Shown: one piece after another, positions 8,742 through 13,555 of the stretch
Position numbering within the stretch: position 1 is the first letter of the stretch
How the letters are laid out: the number at the start of each line of letters is the position of its first letter
Assembly: GCA_937880705.1 (NCBI GenBank)
Contig: CALGRZ010000135.1
Location: 1 to 13,555 of the forward strand
Direction of reading: 5' to 3'
Source of the DNA: an uncultured Alistipes sp.
GTDB taxonomy: Bacteria; Bacteroidota; Bacteroidia; Bacteroidales; Rikenellaceae
DNA: 13,555 bases
Notes under the pieces: generated by a model
Database searches by the model: none
Told to the model about the DNA's origin: nothing
The model's input: the letters and a program-made list of their open reading frames with translations, nothing else
Position numbers and translations under genes: made by a program

Positions 8742-8840
8742 CGTATCTCTGAAAAAAAATGTGTCGCTGTCGATATCGCGTTACGTTTAACTGCTTGGGT
8801 GATACGTTGTATGCTGCAACGTAGTTGCTTCAAACAGAAC

Positions 8841-8873
8841 GGGGGTGCCTCAACATATTTGTTGGACACCCCC
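8841..8873 (-). terminator. Probable terminator of the metY-metX-hom operon
   Basis: GGGGGTG (8841-8847) pairs with CACCCCC (8867-8873), with an inner CAACA/TGTTG pairing across a short internal loop. On the minus strand it is followed by GTTCTGTTTG, only moderately T-rich. It lies 25 bases after the hom stop. A weaker TACGTTG/CAACGTA inverted repeat lies just beyond it (8803-8823). Confidence 0.65.
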
Positions 8874-8897
8874 TCTATCAAACAATGTTATGTGCCG

Positions 8898-10079
8898 TTA
8901 GTCGAACGGATAGGCCGCCACAAAGCAGTCGGCATTGCGCAGCTCCTCCTGGTGGGCCTTAAGGTTGGTCACGGTGACATCGCCCACGATGTAGTTGTAC
9001 TCCTCGGATGAGTACTGCTCGCGCACCTTGCTGAAGTTGAGCAGGTTACGCTGCTCGGCACTCTTATAGCGGAAGTAGACGCGGAAGGTGTGGTCGGTGG
9101 TGTACTTCGGCAGCACCGAGTCGTTGCGCTTCTTGTACTCGTAGCGGTAGTTGTAGGCACATGCCGTGATGTCGCTCAACACGGCCGAGCCTGTGGGATG
9201 ACCACCCGCACCACGGCCGAACATAAACTGCTTGTCGTAGAACAGACCCTTGATAACCACGCCGTTGAACTCGTCCTCGACGCTGTATATATACTTGTTG
9301 CGCGAGATAAGCTGCGGGATGACGCACATGATAAGGCGGTCGTCGAACTTCTCGACATGGGCAACCAACTTGATGCGGCGATCCTTCTCCTGGGCAAAGC
9401 GTATATCCGAGTCGTTCATCGTCGAGATGCCGTAGGTGAAGATCTCCTCGGGTGCTACATAGACACCGAAGGCGTGCATGGTGATGATGATGAGCTTGAA
9501 GAGCGAGTCCCAGCCGTCGATGTCGAGCGTGGGGTTGCTCTCGGCAAAGCCCAAGTCCTGCGCCAGCTTCAGGGCATCCTTATAGGACATGTGCTCGTTG
9601 AAGATCTTCGACAGGATGAAGTTCGACGAGCCGTTGAGGATACCCTTCACCGAGCAGAGCAGGTCGTTGTCGTAGTACTCCTCGAGGTTGCGGATGACGG
9701 GTATCGAGCCACATGCCGAGGCATCGTAGAGCAGGGCGGTGTTGTACTGCTCCTGAAGGTCGATAAGCTCGGGGAGGTGGTGGCCCAGCATCTTCTTGTT
9801 GCCCGACACCACGGGGATGCGGCTCTTCAGCGCACGCTTGACGATGTCGTAGGCGGCAACGGCGTCGTCGATAACCTCGACGATAAGGTTGATATCCTTG
9901 TCCGCGAAGATGTCGTCGGGGTTGTTGGTGAACTCGGCCTTGATGCCGCGCTCCTTCTCCATGTCGCGCACGCAGATGCGCTTGATGTGTACGTTACCCG
10001 AGTTGATGCGCTTCAGCACGTCGTAGAGGCCACGGCCAACATTGCCAAAGCCAAAGAGTCCGATGTTTAAGTTTTTCAT
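8898..10079 (-). CDS. hom: Homoserine dehydrogenase, monofunctional
   Basis: Reduces aspartate-4-semialdehyde to L-homoserine with NAD(P)H, the branch-point step to methionine and threonine; cytoplasmic. The 393-residue protein shows the Rossmann motif GFGNVGRG at 10-17. It also has the NKK cofactor-binding loop (VSGNKKMLG), the GILNGSSNFIL segment, and the catalytic block NPTLDIDGWDSLFKL. Its last 60 or so residues (FRVYFRY onward) could be a degenerate ACT-like domain, but classical ACT motifs are not obvious. No aspartate kinase domain is fused. It is the last gene of metY-metX-hom, 17 bases after metX, and is followed by a hairpin. Placing hom here ties homoserine supply to methionine-pathway expression. 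Confidence 0.93.
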   Translation of the reverse strand: MKNLNIGLFGFGNVGRGLYDVLKRINSGNVHIKRICVRDMEKERGIKAEFTNNPDDIFADKDINLIVEVIDDAVAAYDIVKRALKSRIPVVSGNKKMLGHHLPELIDLQEQYNTALLYDASACGSIPVIRNLEEYYDNDLLCSVKGILNGSSNFILSKIFNEHMSYKDALKLAQDLGFAESNPTLDIDGWDSLFKLIIITMHAFGVYVAPEEIFTYGISTMNDSDIRFAQEKDRRIKLVAHVEKFDDRLIMCVIPQLISRNKYIYSVEDEFNGVVIKGLFYDKQFMFGRGAGGHPTGSAVLSDITACAYNYRYEYKKRNDSVLPKYTTDHTFRVYFRYKSAEQRNLLNFSKVREQYSSEEYNYIVGDVTVTNLKAHQEELRNADCFVAAYPFD

Positions 10080-10096
10080 ATAGCGTTAAGTTTTAG

Positions 10097-11116
10097 TTAC
10101 TTATCCATAAAATTCTGTATAATGGTGTTGAGCTTCTCGTGCTCAACCAGGAAGCCGTCGTGACCGAAGTCCGACTCTATGAGGTGGTACTCCACATCGG
10201 CGATATGCTCCCTCAGGGGGCGGTGCGCCTCGACCGGGAAGAGTATGTCGGAGGAGATGGCCACCACCAGCGTGCGGGCCTTGATCCTATGCAGTGCCTC
10301 CTCCACCGAGCCGCGACCTCGCGCAATGTTGTGCGAGTCGACAGCCTCCGACAGACGGTAGTACGACAGCGCGTTGAACCTGCGGCGCAGCTTCTCGCCC
10401 TGGTATCGCTGGTAGGAGTGGGCACGGCGGTCAAACGATGCCTCCGAGGGTGCCTCTATCTCTTGCTGTGTGGCGTTGTAGGCGGCACCTCCGCGATAGC
10501 TGATAAGGGCTATGCTGCGTGCCACGGCCATGCCGTCAAGACCGGCATCGTCACGCTCCTCACCCCATGTGGGGTCGAGGCGTATGGCCATGCGCTGTGA
10601 CTCGTTGAAGGCGGCAGCCCACGGCTCCGAGCAGGTCGTGGTGGCGATGAGCGTAAGACGCTCCATGAAGTCGGGGTCGCTGATGGCCCACTCCATGCAC
10701 TGGAAGCCACCTATCGAGCTGCCTATGAGCATCTTAACGCGCTTGATGCCCAGTGCCTCGGCCAGCAGGCGGTGACACGTCACCATGTCGCGCACGCTGA
10801 TACGCGGGAAGTCGTAGTACCACCTCTTGCCCGTTGTGGGGTTCAGCGACAGGGGCGACGTGGTGCCGTAGTGCGAGCCGAGGAAGTTGGCGCAGATGAT
10901 GAAGTAACGCTCGGGGTCGAGAAAGCGACCGCGCTCCACGGTGTGGGGCCACCAGTCGGCAACATCGGAGTTGGCCGTGAGGGCGTGACACACCCAGATG
11001 ACGTTGTCGCGCTCGGCGTTGAGCTCGCCAAACGTGTCGTAGACGATCTCCACCTCGGGGAGCACCTCGCCCGACTCGAGGGTCACGGGCGACGTATGTC
11101 TATAGAGCTTGCTCAT
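10097..11116 (-). CDS. metX: Homoserine O-acetyltransferase
   Basis: Transfers an acetyl group from acetyl-CoA to L-homoserine, activating it for sulfhydrylation; cytoplasmic alpha/beta-hydrolase fold. The 339 residues include the HALT motif at 44-47 (oxyanion region). The nucleophile Ser134 sits in GSSIGGFQ, Asp290 in AISSDILFP and His319 in DFGHDGFLVE, a complete triad. It is slightly shorter than many MetX proteins but nothing essential is missing. Family members can use succinyl-CoA instead, and I cannot settle that from sequence alone; the neighbouring MetY favours acetyl. It starts two bases after the metY stop and so is probably translationally coupled. Confidence 0.93.
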   Translation of the reverse strand: MSKLYRHTSPVTLESGEVLPEVEIVYDTFGELNAERDNVIWVCHALTANSDVADWWPHTVERGRFLDPERYFIICANFLGSHYGTTSPLSLNPTTGKRWYYDFPRISVRDMVTCHRLLAEALGIKRVKMLIGSSIGGFQCMEWAISDPDFMERLTLIATTTCSEPWAAAFNESQRMAIRLDPTWGEERDDAGLDGMAVARSIALISYRGGAAYNATQQEIEAPSEASFDRRAHSYQRYQGEKLRRRFNALSYYRLSEAVDSHNIARGRGSVEEALHRIKARTLVVAISSDILFPVEAHRPLREHIADVEYHLIESDFGHDGFLVEHEKLNTIIQNFMDK

Positions 11117-11118
11117 CC

Positions 11119-12399
11119 TTAAATCTGGGCAAGTGCCTGTTCGTAGTCGGCGATGATATCCTCGACATTCTCCAAGCCGAGCGATATGCGCAGCAGCGTG
11201 GGGGTGATGCCCGCAGCGAGCTTCGCCTCGTCCGAGAGCTGCTTATGTGTCGTTGAGGCGGGGTGTGTAACCACCGATATCGAGTCGCCAATCATGGTCA
11301 TGTTGCCCGAGAGCTTGAGGCTCTCGACAAACTTCACGGTACTCTCCAGTGTGCCCTTCAGCTCGATGGTCAGCACTGCCGAGGCACCATGCTTGAAGTA
11401 CTTCTTGGCCAGCTCGTGGCTCGGGTGATCCTCCATGCCCACGAAGCTCACGCGCTCCACCTTGGGGTGGTTGCGACAATACTCCGCGAGGCGGTATGCC
11501 GACTCCACCTCGTGCTTCACGCGCAGCGACAGTGTCTCCAGACCGAGCAGCATCAGGTATGAGTCGAAGGCCGAGGGGCAGCAGCCGAAGTCGCGCATGC
11601 CATCTACGCGGCACTTGACGATAAAGGCCTGACGGCCAAAGGTCTGGTATAGGTTGAGGCCGTGGTAACCCTCCGACGGGCCATCTATGGCGGGGTACTT
11701 GCCGCAGCCCCAGTTGAACGTGCCACCATCAACGATGATGCCACCCATGGCTGTGCCGTGGCCGTTTATCCACTTTGTCGCCGAGTCGGTGATGATGTCG
11801 GCACCCCACTCAAAGGGGTTGCACAGGTAGCCACCCGCACCAAACGTATTGTCCACGATGAAGGGTATCTCGTTTGAGTGTGCCACGGCAGCTATCGCCT
11901 CCAGGTCGGCAACACGGCAGGTGGGGTTACCCATCGACTCTACGAAGATGGCGCGTGTGCGCTCGTCGACAAGTGCTGCGAGGTCCTCGGCCGAGTCGCT
12001 CTTTGCCAGACGACACTCTATGCCCACGTTGCGCAGCGAGATGACAAACTGGTTGTGTGTGCCGCCATAGAGGTAGGGAGATGCCACGATGTTGTCACCG
12101 GCATTGGCAAGGGCTGTGACGGTGAGCAGTATGGCCGACATGCCCGAGGCTGTGGCCAGCGCGCCGACACCGCCGTAGAGGGCTGCGATACGCTCCTCGT
12201 AGGCTGCTGTGGTGGGGTTGTGCAGACGTGTGTAGATGTTGCCCGGCTCGCTGAGCGTGAAGAGGTTGGCGGCGTAGTCGCACGTCGGGAAGTGGTATGC
12301 TGCGGTGGGGTGGATGGCTATGCCGCGCGAGCATGTAGCATCGACGTGGTAGCCACCATGTATTTGCAGGGTTTCGAAGTGTAGTTTTCTATCGGCCAT
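11119..12399 (-). CDS. metY: O-acetylhomoserine sulfhydrylase (aminocarboxypropyltransferase)
   Basis: PLP enzyme of the Cys/Met-metabolism family joining O-acetyl-L-homoserine and sulfide to give homocysteine in the cytoplasm. The 426-residue length is typical of MetY and longer than MetB or MetC. Visible features are YTRLHNPT at 56-63 (cofactor phosphate contacts from the partner subunit), ATASGMSAI at 82-90, FVESMGNPT at 152-160, and VDNTFGAGGYL at 182-192. The PLP Lys209 sits in TDSATKWINGHG. It is the first structural gene of the operon. The AT-rich bases before ATG 12399 hold no Shine-Dalgarno site. A leader of about 380 nt with a Met-rich peptide frame and tandem repeats precedes it. 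With metX and hom it converts aspartate semialdehyde to homocysteine, needing only a methionine synthase encoded elsewhere. Confidence 0.95.
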   Translation of the reverse strand: MADRKLHFETLQIHGGYHVDATCSRGIAIHPTAAYHFPTCDYAANLFTLSEPGNIYTRLHNPTTAAYEERIAALYGGVGALATASGMSAILLTVTALANAGDNIVASPYLYGGTHNQFVISLRNVGIECRLAKSDSAEDLAALVDERTRAIFVESMGNPTCRVADLEAIAAVAHSNEIPFIVDNTFGAGGYLCNPFEWGADIITDSATKWINGHGTAMGGIIVDGGTFNWGCGKYPAIDGPSEGYHGLNLYQTFGRQAFIVKCRVDGMRDFGCCPSAFDSYLMLLGLETLSLRVKHEVESAYRLAEYCRNHPKVERVSFVGMEDHPSHELAKKYFKHGASAVLTIELKGTLESTVKFVESLKLSGNMTMIGDSISVVTHPASTTHKQLSDEAKLAAGITPTLLRISLGLENVEDIIADYEQALAQI

Positions 12400-12479
12400 A
12401 GTTTACTATATATTATATATGCGACAAATCAAAAATAGCTATGAAGTCCGCCCACGGGGGAGGCCCTCAATATAGTGTG

Positions 12480-12640
12480 TGGTTGTGGTTGGAGAGATCG
12501 TCTGCCCCCCACAGGTTATGGTTGGAGTGGTTCCTGCCCCATTTGTTGTGGCCGGGGAGGTCGTCTGCACCCATTTGTTGTGGTTGGAGAGGTTTCTGCG
12601 CCCACGGGTTGTGGTTGGAGAGGTTTTCTGCACCCATTGG
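12480..12640. repeat. Tandem repeat, five copies of a 31/32-base unit, in the metY leader
   Basis: On the plus strand each unit carries TTGTGGTTGGAGAGG, a TTTC or CGTC spacer and CTGCACCCAT. The CTGC anchor falls at 12502, 12534, 12565, 12596 and 12628, giving spacings of 32, 31, 31 and 32. Copies differ by a few substitutions. The period is not a multiple of three and the reading frames shift, so it is not a protein repeat. There are no diverse spacers, so it is not a CRISPR. With the promoter at 12789-12819 it lies wholly inside the transcribed leader, in which the RNA would be C-rich. Confidence 0.85.
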
Positions 12641-12690
12641 TGCAAGGCGGTGCGTAACCGCCCAAGGTGAAGTGTGGTGCCTAACGGCAC
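12629..12690 (-). promoter_or_regulatory. Hairpin cluster behind the leader peptide (candidate attenuator region)
   Basis: Three short perfect stems lie in a row in the metY leader RNA. GTGCC/GGCAC (12677-12690) covers the last codons and stop of the leader peptide. GGCGGT/ACCGCC (12646-12662) has a 5-base loop. TGCACC/GGTGCA (12629-12644) has a 4-base loop. Several GCACC and GGTGC segments could pair in alternative ways, including with the repeat copies. No U run follows any of them, so the switching mechanism is not resolved. Confidence 0.5.
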
Positions 12691-12770
12691 ATTCGCATAG
12701 CCATAATGCCTCCTGTCGCCTGCATTGCGGGCGATACCATTAGGTTGGTTATGGTGCGTAGGTTGGTCAT
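12681..12770 (-). CDS. Candidate Met-rich leader peptide of the metY-metX-hom operon
   Basis: A 29-codon frame starts at ATG 12770, about 12 nt after the predicted transcription start, and ends at TAG 12681. Met codons occupy positions 1, 11, 16, 23, 25 and 27, that is six of 29, with every second codon Met just before the end (M-A-M-R-M-C-R-stop). Four Thr codons (2, 6, 8, 19) also occur; threonine is the other product of homoserine. The peptide has no export signal or domain. Its place between a strong promoter and the methionine genes suggests it senses charged Met-tRNA by ribosome stalling, as in classical leader-peptide control. This is inferred from composition and position only. Confidence 0.7.
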   Translation of the reverse strand: MTNLRTITNLMVSPAMQATGGIMAMRMCR

Positions 12771-12788
12771 CTCGGTTAAGTAGTTATG

Positions 12789-12819
12789 CAAAGTTAATAA
12801 AAAAATTTCAAATTGCAAA
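12789..12819 (-). promoter_or_regulatory. Promoter of the metY-metX-hom operon
   Basis: On the minus strand TTTG (12819-12816), a 19-base spacer and TAACTTTG (12796-12789) match the Bacteroidota promoter consensus exactly. The predicted start is near 12782. The leader to metY ATG 12399 would be about 380 nt, holding the peptide frame, the hairpins and the tandem repeat. Confidence 0.75.
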
Positions 12820-12879
12820 TTATATTGACATATTGCTGCTACTTTGTCGCTACTTTACCGTTGTGGTGGCCTCTGCTCG

Positions 12880-13555
12880 CTACCAGTGTGGCGTGATGGA
12901 GAGGAAGAGCTCGAAGTTGATGCCCGGCATGGGGCGTGCAAGTACCGAGAGGTACTCCTCGTCGAAGAGGTTGTTCACGGCGAGCTTCACCGAGAGGTCG
13001 GCCCAACGCGGTGTGAAGCTCTTCTCGAGCGATATGTTGCTCATGAAGTATGTGGGCAGGGTGCCTGAGAGCGAGAGGTCGCCCGACGACATGGTATAAC
13101 GCTTCGAGTAGTAGCACCACTTATAGCTGAAGGCCCAGCTGCGCCACCCCAAGCGACCATTTACCGTTGCCGAGAGTTGCGGAATGTAGGGTAGCTGCTT
13201 GCCCACCGACTTGTCGGCAGGGCTTATAGGCTCGCCCACGTTTATCGAGGGTGTCCACGAGAAGTTGCCATCGAGGGTTAGGTGCCACTCGCGCTTGATG
13301 GCCACATCGAGCTCGCCCTTAAGCTCGATGCCATAGGCGTGCACATCCTTGATGTTGCGTGGCGAGAAGAAGCCCTTGGCCGTGGGCAGCCACAATATCC
13401 AGTCGCGGATGTAGGAGTCGAACCACGTTGCCGAGCCCGACAGACGGTATATCCCCTCTCGGCCTATGGCAAACGATAGCCCCGCGTCGTATGTCCAGCC
13501 GCTCTCGTGTTTGAGGTTGGGGTTGCCTCCCGGCAGGAAGTAGAGGTCGTTGAGT
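12880..13555 (-). CDS. TonB-dependent outer-membrane receptor, C-terminal part
   Basis: The last 224 or so residues of a TonB-dependent receptor; the N-terminus, plug and most of the barrel lie beyond the window. The frame is open from 13554 with no plausible internal start, so it is 5'-truncated. Barrel features include a PGGNPNLKHESGWTYDAGLSF stretch (NPxLKxE is a standard TonB-receptor block) and alternating amphipathic strands (ELKGELDVAI, LSATVNGRLGW). Near the end is VKLAVNNLFDEEY, the usual near-terminal block. The terminal residues ISITPHW-type end in an aromatic, as outer-membrane barrels do. No SusD partner lies downstream. Lying upstream of methionine genes, it might import cobalamin or a metal, but nothing visible fixes the ligand. 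Confidence 0.87.
   Translation of the reverse strand, partial: LNDLYFLPGGNPNLKHESGWTYDAGLSFAIGREGIYRLSGSATWFDSYIRDWILWLPTAKGFFSPRNIKDVHAYGIELKGELDVAIKREWHLTLDGNFSWTPSINVGEPISPADKSVGKQLPYIPQLSATVNGRLGWRSWAFSYKWCYYSKRYTMSSGDLSLSGTLPTYFMSNISLEKSFTPRWADLSVKLAVNNLFDEEYLSVLARPMPGINFELFLSITPHW

Noticed and set aside
9090..10070. 326-residue plus-strand frame opposite hom
   Set aside because: Val/Leu/Arg/Asp-rich antisense shadow of homoserine dehydrogenase; no motifs and no plausible start context.
12430..12437. Second -7 element (TATTTTTG, minus strand) close to metY
   Set aside because: It fits TAnnTTTG but has no -33 element at the right distance, unlike the complete promoter at 12789-12819. 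It could still be a minor start.
12424..12472. Intrinsic terminator just before metY
   Set aside because: CCTCCC/GGGCGG pairs with a mismatch, and the T run comes about 12 bases after the stem, too far for a standard intrinsic terminator.
12480..12640. CRISPR array
   Set aside because: Units of 31-32 bases are contiguous and nearly identical, with no unique spacers between them.
12439..12690. Minus-strand 83-residue frame and plus-strand frames across the tandem repeat
   Set aside because: The unit length of 31/32 shifts frame from copy to copy, the start codons are poor, and no protein-like pattern persists.
12399..12782. SAM riboswitch in the metY leader
   Set aside because: I looked for the conserved cores of the SAM-I and SAM-II types and saw none. 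A covariance-model search would be decisive; a significant hit would change the leader-peptide interpretation.

Overview
The window reads as chromosomal DNA of a gut-type Bacteroidota, order Bacteroidales. The pointers are promoters of the TTTG-N19-20-TAnnTTTG type, the absence of clear Shine-Dalgarno sites, an Mfa/fimbrillin-like BACON lipoprotein, a TonB-dependent receptor, a CE1 esterase with an N-terminal E-set domain, and the MlaEF style. A relative of Alistipes is possible, but the genus is a guess.

Layout. Positions 1-1424 (+) hold the lipid-transport ABC pair mlaE (5' end cut by the window) and mlaF, with a 4-base overlap. gapA (1561-2577, +) follows under its own promoter and ends at a nested hairpin. 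Two convergent gene pairs come next: gapA against a secreted CE1 esterase (2842-4026, -), and a YfcE-type phosphodiesterase (4092-4580, +) against a nuclease reading frame (4927-5673, -). Each convergent gap holds one copy of a dispersed repeat with 10-base-unit inverted arms. The second copy is expanded and partly duplicated.

Positions 4927-8635 (-) look like one transcription unit from a well-formed promoter at 8710-8741. It contains a 51-residue small protein, an 898-residue multidomain lipoprotein, and a NUC1-family endonuclease domain. The endonuclease lies in the same frame as the lipoprotein and is separated from it only by one TGA. A GC-rich stem-loop follows that TGA. This is either one broken surface nuclease gene or a recoded stop.

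Positions 8898-12399 (-) are a methionine operon transcribed metY-metX-hom: homoserine formation, its acetylation, then sulfhydrylation to homocysteine. Its leader, about 380 nt, starts at a good promoter (12789-12819). The leader encodes a 29-codon peptide with six Met codons, five of them in the last 19 codons, followed by several short hairpins and a five-copy 31/32-base tandem repeat. This looks like leader-peptide (attenuation-type) control by methionine supply. Upstream, 12880-13555 (-) is the C-terminal part of a TonB-dependent receptor, cut by the window.

The two observations most worth following are the methionine leader with its repeat array, and the TGA plus stem-loop joining lipoprotein and nuclease.
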